A stretch of DNA of 64,000 nt from Cordilura impudica (taxonomy: Eukaryota; Arthropoda; Insecta; Diptera; Scathophagidae). Below are positions 21,998 to 32,266 of this stretch, piece by piece. The stretch is taken from assembly GCA_963682025.1 (NCBI GenBank), contig OY821518.1:122466300-122530299 (forward strand), written 5' to 3'. The notes under the pieces were generated by a model. It saw only the letters and a program-made list of their open reading frames with translations. It was not told where the DNA came from and did not search any database. The position numbers and the translations under genes were made by a program. The first letter of the stretch is position 1. The number at the start of each line of letters is the position of its first letter.

Positions 21998-22821
21998 AAC
22001 AAAAAATGTAACCAAGTCAGCACCATATCGCAAGCTGGACAAGGATAATCTTCACTTAACTTGAATAATAAATAAATTAAATAAGAAATTTAAAGATTTT
22101 ACAGATTTTAAATTTTACATAGAATTATGTTCGAGATATTATATTGCATTCATTGTTTTAAAAATAATATCAAAAGTCTAATAATTGTTGCTTACTCTTC
22201 TCCATATTACTTTTGTACTTCAAAATAAAAATTAATATTTAATATTATTGTTTGTTGCTTTGTAAATAAATTATATTGTGTTAAATGCTGAAGTTCACAT
22301 CTTTTGTTTGTCTATTTTTTTATTTTTTACAACAATTAGTTATTTTGTTGGATATTTGGATTCCAAAAATCTTATTTTTAATATCATTTGGGTAAGAGTA
22401 TCAATTATGGATTTAGGAATTCGGAATTCAAGTACAACCAATATAGGCAATTACTTGATTAAAAGAGTACAACTCCCACTATTTTCTTTAACACTAAGAC
22501 GTATGAGTTTTAATAAATTTTGCGATTAATACTCATACGCTTTAAATTTTCCTTAAACTTTTAAAAAAGTTTTAATTTGTCTTAATAAAAATTTTAATTA
22601 ATATTAAAATATTCATTTGGTTATATCTTTTAAACAACTCCATTTTTATAACTTTAGTTTTTTATAGTTAATTTCAATATTCCTCATAGTTAAGATTTTT
22701 AAAATACTTTCTTTTTAATTTATGCATTTCGTTACGATAACTAAATGAAAACAATTTAATTTATGTATAATATAATAATAACAAATATATAAAAAAAACA
22801 AAAACAGTGAATAAAACTTAC
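21998..22821. other. AT-rich stretch, possibly intronic
   Basis: No gene seen. A short hairpin at about 22494-22545 pairs GTATGAGTTTTAAT with ATTAATACTCATAC. If the exon at 22822-23245 is real, this lies in its first intron. Confidence 0.5.
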
Positions 22822-23245
22822 CCAGTATAGATGAGAATAGCCATAAGAAAAGATACCATTTTAAAGATGAAACAGAAGAAGTCGAGGACAATGGTAATGA
22901 TGATGATGTTGATGATGAAGTAGCCGCTTTGTTAGAAATTTCCTTTTCACTTTTAAAGTCTTGCAAAGACCACCACCAAATACGAAAATTTCTACAGCAA
23001 CAACATATCGTTGTTGTAATAAAACTAATAATGATGTTTCTGCTACAACGTTTACAACAACATGAAATTAAGTTGCTGCTTAAGCTACTGGTATTGCAGT
23101 TTTCTTTACTGCAGCTCGTTGCTTCAGTGTCGCTGCCATTTGTTGTTATTTGTTGCCGACAAGTAGTAGTTTTTAGTGCAACTGTTGTCGGGGAATATCG
23201 TAAGACTTCTGTGAAGCCTCTTTTCACTTTGTATGAGTTTGCCAT
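22822..23245 (-). CDS. candidate first coding exon of a host gene (membrane/secreted protein?)
   Basis: From ATG at 23245 a 141-residue frame runs to a strong 5' splice donor, GG|GTAAGT, with the intron starting at 22821; the exon ends in phase 1. Residues: MANSYKVKRG start, a Thr/Ser-rich middle with Cys clusters (SCCCKRC, ICCCC) partly encoded by GTT/CAA triplet repeats, a poly-Ser tract, then a hydrophobic WYLFLWLFSSIL segment just before the splice site. A hydrophobic segment followed by a phase-1 intron is common in first exons of fly immunoglobulin-superfamily cell-surface genes with huge first introns. That is only an analogy; I cannot name the gene. The frame continues past the donor into T-rich intron-like sequence, which supports splicing. 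Confidence 0.5.
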
Positions 23246-23932
23246 TTTTATGGATTTTTTCTTTATTATTTTTTTTTTTAACTGTTGAAATTTTTAGCTT
23301 CAGTTATAAGTTTTGTTATTAATAACTTTTAGAACCGCTTTAAAAAAAATGTTGAAAGATATATTTTCTTTTTCTCTTTCCAGTTGTTATATTTTAATAC
23401 TTATCAGCATTGTTCTTTTTTTTGTAATACTTTTTATTTATGTGAAGTTTTCTAAATGTTTAAAGGAAAAGCTATAGAAAATTTTCGATACATTAGTTTG
23501 CTGGCTATATTTTGATTTCGTTTAATATTTTTGTGATTTTATGGTCTAAACTATAAATATTCTAGTAGGTATTTTGCAACAGATGCAAAACGGGAAAAGC
23601 GGGCTCAAAAAATATAGATGTAGTGTTTGAGGAATGAAGTCACAGATGCACATATACGACCTCTAGAATAAGTAGTTTTTAACCCCACTATTTTACAGGC
23701 TTGTTTTCAACGAACATTGCAACGGATTTTGTACCAGTGCTCACCACTGGCAAGTATCCGAGGACAATTAGTTATATGGTGGAGACTATATAAGGTAAAA
23801 TATAGTAGAGGGCAACCAGAGTTGGATAAGGAATAAATTCTGAGAAGAATTAAAATTTTCATTAAGGACATTAGACCTGAGTCTATTGAACTTCCAAAAT
23901 TCGGTGGTATAAGTTTAGTGGTAAATTAAGAA
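23246..23932. other. region upstream of the candidate exon
   Basis: AT-rich. The 23660-23900 part is less AT-biased (TTGTTTTCAACGAACATTGC onward), but its frames are short and unrecognised. No promoter could be assigned. Confidence 0.5.
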
Positions 23933-24190
23933 GTAAGTAAGAAAATTATAGTCGGTCTAGAGCGACTTTTCTATAGGCTATACCAGGCTTTAAGAGAATC
24001 GATATTAGGTCCAACTAATTTGGTATAAAATTTAAGCAAAACCCAAATCTGAGAGGAATTTTTATATTTTTTTTCTCTGAGGATCTGAAGAAGTTCATAT
24101 CAATTTGGGGATTATATCGAAAATGGATCGATCGTGACCATATTTGCTAAAATTTCTCATTTTTTGCAAAAACGTATACAAACGATATCT
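23933..24190 (-). mobile_element. HINE-A, copy 10, CAAGTAAG-side half only
   Basis: Keeps AGTAAGAAAATTATAGTCGG to CAAAAACGTATACAAACG, then joins copy 11 in opposite orientation. Diverged, with the hairpin reading GTCGGTCTAGAGCGAC. Confidence 0.85.
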
Positions 24191-24191
24191 G

Positions 24192-24871
24192 GTACCTATC
24201 TATTATTATACTGATCCACTCAGAATCACTATCTGAGTCGATTTAGCGATGTCCGTTCGTCCGTCTGTCCGTCCGTCCATTTCTGTATCCATGTTAACCT
24301 TGTAATCAAACTGCAGGTCGCAAATATGAATATGTGTTGATGAAATTTGGTACGTGAGCTTCTCTCGGCCATAGAATGAATGCTATTGAAACTGATTAAG
24401 TTCGGTCTATATTCAGACCTAGTCCCCATAAAAATGACCCCTATGAAATCGACATAAATTGTCATAAGATCCAAATTATCATATACATCTAAGTCAAAAA
24501 AAATCCTTAGAGGATATTACTTAGTCATATGCCCCATATAGAGCTGCTTACCAGTCTTCGCTTAAATCTAACAAAACTCAAAAATATTGCAGATTTTTCT
24601 CAAATTTGGCTTGCATATATTTTTTGAAAATATAAGTAACTTTTTTAAATATGGCCAGGATCAGTTCATTTTTCTACCTAGTCCCCATATAAGTATAGCA
24701 CCCGATATGAACTTTTTCATATTCAAAGGGGAAAATAATAACAATGCCACTCAAATTTGGTTTATGCTTATTTTCTATATCTAACTAGTTGGGCCTAAGA
24801 GATATGGTCTCTAAACGCATGGTGTTGGGTACCGTATAGTCAGTCTAGATCGACTATAATTTTCTTACTTG
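24192..24871 (+). mobile_element. HINE-A, copy 11, lacking its TTATACCC end
   Basis: Starts inside the element (ACCTATCTATTATTATACTG) and continues through the CGTCCGTCTGTCCGTCC microsatellite to TTTCTTACTTG. With copy 10 it forms an inverted pair whose two usual TTATACCC ends are missing at the junction. Confidence 0.88.
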
Positions 24872-24897
24872 TTTTGGTTCCGTGCAGATGGGGATGG

Positions 24898-25262
24898 TGG
24901 TTATGACTACGAATTGTCTAACAGGATATATTTTTGTACTACTGATTTATGGATATAATAAACACACACAAAACCGATTTGACTCAGATCTATATAATAA
25001 TTTGGATTTTAATTTAAGTAATTTAACCAATTACAACACCATACGCTTTCTGGCATGTAGAAGCTTTTACATCAAATTTCATCAAAATATTTTCATACTT
25101 GCGACCAATAGTTTGATTGGAGTGTTAACACAGACAAGTACAGGGACAGACGGACAGACAGATGAATAGACGGACCAACAGACGGATTCTGAATCAATCC
25201 GTATAATAATTGGTAGTCTAGGTAGAATATTTCTATTGGTTAAAAATTCGTTATACCCGACG
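24898..25262 (-). mobile_element. HINE-A, copy 12, old degraded fragment
   Basis: Similarity is visible in GGTTATGACTA..GAATTGTC, CAAATTTCATCAAAATAT, the GGGACAGACGGACAGACAG microsatellite and a final GTTATACCCGA. It is the most diverged recognisable copy, so insertion in this locus is not only recent. Confidence 0.75.
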
Positions 25263-25389
25263 TAGAAACTCAATATTGAGAAAATGCTCATAAAGGAAGT
25301 TGATGAATAGTATAAATGCCCAGATTCTTACAGTATTTGTCATATACACTGAACTGGCATGTACAAAATAGTACTACAACAACTGATAT

Positions 25390-25980
25390 CAAATTCTTTA
25401 TAGACAGTCATACAGCAATCAGTGAAAATTGTGTGCATCACATAAACTCAACGATTATCTAAGAAGGAAAAAACTCTATAGATTGACTGAATGCCAATAA
25501 AGGAGTAAACATGAGTTAGTTAAAAGGATACATGGACTGCAAGAGTAAGCAAAGGACTTAAATTAACCTTTGTAGATCAATTAAGAAAATTAAAATCGAT
25601 AAAGATTCCAAGATAAATAGTACATCTGAAGCATGTCGACGGAATCTACTAGAACGTGCAGAAATTCTAAAATATATGGAAATCCTATAACAAAACTTTG
25701 TCGGTATTTAGTAAAGGCAGCAGAACGTTCACTAGAGATAATAATATACTACGTTAGGCACCATGGGACCTTGCAATGTTTTCTCACTATCCAGCACTTC
25801 CGCACTTTAGAATAAATTTTCATTCCAAGGTCTAGAAGAAGTCCAAGAAATGGAAGTTCTTCATAGTTTTTGACAAAATGTTTAACATGTTCATCTCACA
25901 GCGCTTGCGCCCTAAACCGATCTATGGAGGGTCATCGGCTAACCAGTTTAACTTAACCTAAATCACATTAAGGAATTAAA
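25390..25980 (+). pseudogene. possible RNase H-bearing LINE remnant
   Basis: The frame KFFIDSHTAISENC resembles the (I)DS..AI motif of retrotransposon RNase H domains. A weak ..QCFLTIQHFRTLE segment at about 25770-25810 is reminiscent of the HFLC.CP.F..LR tail motif, and the stretch ends near AACTTAACCTAA, as many fly LINE tails do. Many stops and frameshifts; it could be chance. Confidence 0.3.
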
Positions 25981-26439
25981 TGAGTTTGCGAAGCTGAGTG
26001 AAAAGATAGTGCTTATTTTATTACACTTTGTTTTAACACACTCTTATTTACACTTCTCCCCTGCAAGGGACCGGGTTTGAATCGTGGACTGTTTAAAGTC
26101 AGCGAAACAAGTACCTCGAAGTGCGGACCATACAAAGCTCATGACTTATGTAAGCAGGTTAGCAAATTGTTATTTAATATTTCGTTTTCATAAAAATTGT
26201 TGAGAAAAAGCAAATTAATTATGTTATACAAAAAAAAAAACTTTTTGAAAAAGTACAAGGGTGAATCTATTAGTACGATCGTCTTGAACTTTAATCATAA
26301 ATAACTGGAAACCAACACTACACATGTCAACTACGATCTGGCGGTAGATTACTCTCAAATTCTGAGGATACTTCTTCATTAACTTAGTATTTGGTAAGTG
26401 TTCAAAGCGTAACACTTTCAGACTCAAAAAAATTAAAAA
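25981..26439. other. unassigned sequence
   Basis: Moderately AT-rich, with no gene or repeat recognised. Confidence 0.5.
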
Positions 26440-26489
26440 CAAGTAAGAGTGTTAAATTCGGCTGGGCCGAATCTTTGATACCCTCCACC
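26440..26489 (-). mobile_element. HINE-B, left piece of a split copy
   Basis: CAAGTAAGAGTGTTAAATT, hairpin TTCGGCTGGGCCGAA, then GATACCCTCCACC. These mirror the HINE-A end (CAAGTAAG, hairpin, GATACCCTATACC) with a different sequence, so this is a sister family. The matching other end lies at 29860-30145, 3.4 kb away. Confidence 0.85.
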
Positions 26490-26860
26490 TTTTTCATTTT
26501 CAATTTTAATTTTTTTTTATCATTTTCATTTTTCACTTTTCAATTTTCATCTTTCGTTTTTCATTTTTAATTTCTCATTTTCCATTTTCCATTTTCCACT
26601 TTTCATTTTTCATTTATCATTTTCCATTTTCCATTTTCGATTTTTCATTTTTCAATTTCCATTTTTCATTTTTCAATTTTCATTTTCCATTTTCCTTTTT
26701 TAATTTTTCATTTTACGTTTTCCATTTTTCTTTCATATTTCATTTTCCATTTTTCATTTTTATACTTTCATTTTCCATTTTTCATTTTCCATATTCCGCT
26801 TTCCATTTTTAATTTAAAATTTTTCATTTTCCATTTGCCATTTTTCATTTTTCATTTTCC

Positions 26861-26913
<53 letters not shown>

Positions 26914-26936
26914 TTCATTTTTCACTTTCCATTTTC

Positions 26937-26969
<33 letters not shown>

Positions 26970-27021
26970 TCCATTTTCCAATTTTCATTTTTATTTTTCC
27001 ATTTTTAATTTTTCGTTTTTC

Positions 27022-27053
<32 letters not shown>

Positions 27054-27434
27054 TTCATTTTCGATTTTTCATTTTTCATTTTCCATTTTTCATTTTCCAT
27101 TTTTCAATTTTAATTTTTCATTTTTCATTTTTCATGTTCCATTTTTCGTTTTTCATTTCCCATTTTCCATTTTTCACTCTCCATTTTCCATTTATCATTT
27201 TTCATTCTCCATTTTCCAATTTTCATTTTTATTTTTCCATTTTCCATTCTTAATTTTTCGTTTTCCGTTTTCCGTTTTCCATTTTTCATTTTCCAATTTT
27301 CATTTTCCATTTTTCAATTTTAATTTTTCATTTTCAATTTTCCATTTTTCAATTTTCACTTTTCATTTTTTATTTTTCATTTTGCATTTTTCATTTTTCA
27401 TTTTTCATGTTCCATTTTCCATTTTTCATTTTCC

Positions 27435-27466
<32 letters not shown>

Positions 27467-27565
27467 TCCAATTTTCATTTTTCCATTTTCCATTTTTAAT
27501 TTTTCGTTTTTCGTTTTCCTTTTTCCATTTTTCAATTTTCATTTTTCATTTTTCATTTTCCATTT
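26490..27565. repeat. CATTTT/CATTTTC satellite, block 1
   Basis: About 1.08 kb of short-period repeats (CATTTTTCATTTTC variants) interspersed with AATTTT. It lies inside the HINE-B copy. All reading frames here are repeat artefacts (FHFSFFIFH or WKMKNEK type). Confidence 0.95.
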
Positions 27566-28372
27566 TTATACCCTATACCACTATGTGGTTTGGGTATAAT
27601 GACTTTGTGCTGCTGTTTGTAACAACCAAAAATATTTGACCTACACCCATATTTAATTATACCGATCGAATCAGAATCACCATCTGATTCGATTTAACGA
27701 TGTCCGTCCGTCCGTCCGTCCGTCCGTCCGTCTGTGTGTCCATGTAAAGCTTGTAATCAAACTGCAGGTCGCAAATATGAATATATTTTGATGAAATTTG
27801 GTATTTAATCTTATATCGGCCATAGGATGAACGCTATTGAAGTTGGTGAGAATCGGTCCATGTTCAGACCTAGCTCCATACAAATGTCCCCTATGAAATC
27901 AACATATATTGCCATAAGATCCAAATTGTCATACAAATCTTAGTCAAATTGGGTTTGTATGTATATATCACATCCATTAATCAGTAGTCTAAAAATGATC
28001 CCTATTGGACAACTCTTAGTCATAGGCCCCATATAGAGCTGCTTCCCGATCTTCACTTAAATCTATCAAAGAACAAAAAATATTGCACTGATTCTTCTCA
28101 AATTTTGTTTGTGTATATTATTGCAAAATACAAGAGACTTTACCAAACATGATCAGGGTCGGTCCATTTTTGGGCCTAGTCCCCATATAGATATAGCATC
28201 CGATATGAACTTTTTCATATCTGCAGCCAAAAAAATTAATAAAAATCCCACTCGAACTTGGTTTATGCTTATTTACTATATCCAGTTAGTTGCGCCTGAG
28301 AGATAGGGTCTCTAAACGCATGGTATAGGGTATCGTATAGTCGGTCTAGACCGACTATAATTTTCTTACTTG
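27566..28372 (+). mobile_element. HINE-A, copy 13, nested in the CATTTT satellite
   Basis: Full-length near-consensus copy, TTATACCCTATACCACTATG to TTTCTTACTTG, flanked on both sides by the same satellite (ATTTTTCATTTTCCATT | copy | TTCATTTTTCATTTTG). It is therefore a clean insertion into the array. Confidence 0.95.
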
Positions 28373-28879
28373 TTCATTTTTCATTTTGCATTTTTCATTT
28401 TTCATTTTTCATTTTTCATTTTTCATTTTTCATTTTTCATTTTTCATTTTTCATTTTTCATTTTTCATTTTTCATTTTTCATTTTTCATTTTTCATTTTT
28501 CATTTTTCATTTTTCATGTTCCATTTTTCATTTTTCATTTTCCATTTTTAATTTTCCATTTTCCATTTTTAATTTTTCATTTTCCATTTTTCATTTTCAT
28601 TTTTCATGTTCCATTTCTCATTTTCCATTTTTCATTTTCCATTTTTCACTTTCAATTTCCATTTTTCATTTTTCGTTCTTAATTTCCCATTTTTAATTTT
28701 TCGTTTTCGGTTTTCGATTTTTCATTTTCCATTTTTAATTTTCCATTTTTCAATTTTATTTTTTTATTTTTCATTTTTCATTTTCCATTTTCAATTTTTC
28801 ATTTTCCATTTTTCATTTTTCATTTTTAATTTTTTATTTTTATTAATTTTAATTTTTATTATTTAATTTTAATGATAAA
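28373..28879. repeat. CATTTT satellite, block 2
   Basis: Continues block 1 beyond copy 13. At about 28376-28515 the period is very regular (CATTTTT), suggesting recent expansion there; it then becomes heterogeneous. Confidence 0.95.
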
Positions 28880-29686
28880 CAAGTAAGAAAATTACAGTCG
28901 GTCTAGACCGACTATATGATACCCTATACCATGCGTTTAGAGACCCTATCTCTCAGACCCAACTAACTGGATATAGAAAATAAGCATAAACCAAATTTGA
29001 GTGGGATTTTTATTAATTTTTTCGGCTGCAGATATGAAAAAGTTCATATCGGATGCTATATCTATATGGGGACTAGGCCCAAAAATGGACTGATCCTGAC
29101 CATGTTTGGTAAGGTCTCTTGTATTTTGCAAAAATATATACAAACAAAATTTGAGAAGAATCAGTGCAATATTTTTTGTTCTTTGATAGATTTAAGTGAA
29201 GATCGGGAAGCAGCTCTATATGGGGCCTATGACTAAGAGTTGTCCCATAGAGATAATTTTTGGACTACTGATTAATGGATATAATAAACACATACAAACC
29301 CAATTTGAATAAGATTTATATGATAATTTGTATCTTATGGCAATATAAGTCGATTTCATAGGGGTCACTTGTATGGGGGCTAGGTCTGAACATGGACCGA
29401 TGCTCAACAATTTCAATAGCGTTCATCCCATGGCCGATAAAAGATTAAATACCAAATTTCATCAAAATATATTCATATTTTCGACTTGCAGTTTGATTAC
29501 AAGCTTTACATGGACACACAGACGATCGGACGGACGGACGGACGGACGGACATCGTTAAATCGAATCAGATAGTGATTCTGATTCTATCGGTATAATTAA
29601 AGATGGGTGTAGGTCAAATATTTTTGGTTGTTACAAACAGCAGCACAAGGTCATTTTACCCAAACCACATAGTGGTATAGGGTATA
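28880..29686 (-). mobile_element. HINE-A, copy 14
   Basis: Full-length copy in the opposite orientation to copy 13, CAAGTAAGAAAATTACAG to TATAGGGTATA, with a (GGAC)n run at 29527-29550. Confidence 0.95.
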
Positions 29687-29859
29687 AAAAATATGTGGTA
29701 AAACTTGCTTCGGCCAATGTGACACGTGCAGTATTAATATACACACAACTGTAATGACTTCAACAATACGAAGAATTACAACATATACAACATATCTTAA
29801 GAAAAACAACAAACACACTGAAAAATTTTATTTTTTCAACAGTTTTTTCAAATTTTCAT
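29687..29859. other. short unique spacer
   Basis: Probably interior of the split HINE-B copy or pre-insertion host DNA; nothing recognised. Confidence 0.4.
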
Positions 29860-30145
29860 TCATAGCTCGTGAACCCTTTGACCGATTTTGACGATTTTAA
29901 ATAGCAACTCATTTGGGATGTTAGTAAACGATTTTATATAAAAACGAACGGTCTATCTTAGATATTGACGGCGTGGTCGTGATTTCCACAGACAGACGGA
30001 CAGACGGTCATCGATAAATCAACTTCCCTTGTTATAACGATCAAGAAAATATATTTTTCTGGGGTCTCAGGAATTTATTTCGATGCGTTACAAACGGAAT
30101 GACAAACCTATATATACCCTCTGCCACTGAGGTGTGGAGGGTATA
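29860..30145 (-). mobile_element. HINE-B, right piece of the split copy
   Basis: Contains GACCGATTTTGACGATTTT, GGCGTGGTCGTGATTTCCAC, a short GACAGACGGACAGACGG microsatellite, AATTTATTTCGATGCG and the end CCACTGAGGTGTGGAGGGTATA, which is complementary to GATACCCTCCACC at 26476-26488. It is thus the subterminal inverted partner of the left piece. Confidence 0.85.
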
Positions 30146-30560
30146 AAAACCGAATTTTGAGTGCAGAATTATATTTATAGCTTAGTGAGTTCCTTTATGG
30201 TTTCACAATCACTATATTCGAAATTGACACGTAAACAAATATAATTTACGATGAGCTGCTGGCCAATCGGGAAGTGAAAGTGCACAAGATTACTAACGGT
30301 ATATGATTATTTCATGACTTTATTTTTTGAAGCTTAAATGGTTAGTTTTGTGTATAATTACGTGAGTATTCGTCAAATTCCATTAAGGGGTTTGGAGCTA
30401 CTATCTTACTCACCATACTCTTGGTAGTGAATATTTGCTACTTCGGAAGCTGAAGAACATATGCCTATTGCATAGTGCAGCAGCCATGGAGTGATAAATC
30501 CCAGTCAGAATGAGGGGTTTGCAGTTTTTCGGGCAACCATTTTTTAAAGCTTTTATATTT
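30146..30560. other. unassigned sequence
   Basis: Unique, moderate AT content, no reading frame of interest. Confidence 0.5.
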
Positions 30561-31348
30561 TTATACCCTATACCACTATGTGGTTTGAGTATAATGACTT
30601 TGTGTTCCTGTTTGTAACTACAAAAAAAAATTTGACCTAGACCCTTGTTTTATTATACCGATCGATTTAGAATCACTTTTTGAGTCGATTTAGCGATGTC
30701 CGTCCGTCCGTCTGTGTGTCCATGCAAACTTTGTAATCTAACTGCAGGTCGCAAATATGAATATATTTTGATAAAATTTGGTACGTAAGCTTTTGTCGAT
30801 GATAGGATGAACGCTGTTGAAATTTGTGAAATTCGGTTCATGTTCAGACCTATTCCCCATGCAAATGACCCCTATGAAATCGACATAAATTTCCATAAGA
30901 TCCATATTATCATATAGATCTCAGTCAATTTGGGTTTGTATGTGTTTATTATATCCATTAATCAGTAGTCCAAAAATAATACCTATTGGATAATTCTTAG
31001 TCATAGGCCCCATATAGAGCTGCTCCCCGACCTTCACTTAAATCTGTCAAAAAGCTAAAATATTGCACAGTTTTTTCTCAAAATTGGTTTGTATATATTT
31101 TTAAAAATATAAGTAACTGTACCAAATATGGTCAGGATTGGTCCATTTTTCGACCTAGTCCCCATATAAATATAGCACCCGATATGAACTTTTTCATATC
31201 TGCAGCCAAAAAAAATTAATAGCGATGGCTCTCAAATTTGGTTTATGCTTATTTTCTATATCCAATTAGTTGGACCTAAGAGATAGGGTCTCTAAACCAT
31301 GGTATAGGGTATCGTATAGTTGGGCTAGACCAACTATAATTTTCTTAT
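30561..31348 (+). mobile_element. HINE-A, copy 15
   Basis: Nearly full-length, TTATACCCTATACCACTATG to TTTTCTTATG. The CTTACTTG terminus is eroded, the microsatellite short (CCGTCCGTCCGT) and the hairpin mutated (GTTGGGCTAGACCAAC): an older copy. Confidence 0.9.
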
Positions 31349-31563
31349 GATCTCTCATTTCATTCTACAGCAAATACAGTCACAAAATCAAGTTCGGATT
31401 CTTTAAAATAACTAAAGTTTCCCCTTCTTTGAATAACATATTATAGTAAGCCATATATAAAATGAAACACAACCCAATTTGGACTTTGTTAGTGTAGCTG
31501 CTGTTCGAATTTTATGCCCTCTTGCAAATTTTGGGTAAATCTTAATTTGTCTGAAGAACGATT

Positions 31564-31996
31564 GTTAGTACTAGCAGAGCCCGGCCCTCGAAATTCGAGT
31601 GCAAATTCTATAAAAATTTATATTCTCATTCAATTACAAATATTTGTTGAACACACAGAAGATATATAACTGGGTTTGTTAATAAATAATTTTATAAGAG
31701 CCTAAAGGTATGCTAATCAATTTTAGCCAATTCACAATTCAACAGGAAATTAAAAAAAAACATGTACACAACATTGTATAGTTTTTCATTTGAAGCTTAA
31801 GTGTGTGTTTTATGTATGTAGCAACTTTAAATGCATTTTACTCAAACCAAAAAAAGAAAATGTTCAATATGGTGCAAATCTGTAAATATGGTGGATAGCA
31901 AAAGAGAAATATCTCTCAAATGTTTTATTTTTTTTAATCAAAATCGGTTGGCCATTGAAGGTTTAAAATCGGTCACAAGAGACCGCTTTGCCTATT
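31564..31996 (+). repeat. dispersed repeat C, copy 2
   Basis: Direct-orientation match of 8431-8806, with an extra insertion around 31640-31690. See copy 1. Confidence 0.7.
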
Positions 31997-32141
31997 TATT
32001 TATACTTATTATAGAGTTATTAGTCGACTAGCAGAGACGTAACGTATTAGTTATTTTTTTAATATTATGTCAAACATTCATCATTCTACATTTCATTTTT
32101 TATATGCATATATTTATAAAAATTATTTATTAAAAACTTAG

Positions 32142-32266
32142 CTACAATTTTGCTGGCCAACTACTTTCACTCTGCCTTGGACAATGACCCCGAAAATGTT
32201 CCAGAGGGAACCTATGTTGAGGAAAAGAAATCTGTCTATGATTCGGACACCAAAAGGATTAACTGA
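32142..32266 (+). CDS. possible terminal exon or coding fragment, unrecognised
   Basis: Following an AACTTAG acceptor-like site the frame reads ATILLANYFHSALDND, then VPEGTYVEEKKSVYDSD and a stop at 32264-32266. GC content is clearly higher than the surroundings and the residues look like real protein. There is no start codon, so it would be a last exon or a captured gene fragment. The pyrimidine tract before the AG is poor. I do not recognise the protein. Confidence 0.35.

Noticed and set aside
26055..26100. tRNA B-box-like GGGTTTGAATCG
   Set aside because: No A box, no acceptor stem and no cloverleaf; a chance match.
26490..28879. Long Phe/His/Ile-rich and Lys/Glu/Asn-rich frames in the CATTTT blocks
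   Set aside because: Pure artefacts of a stop-free short-period repeat on both strands.
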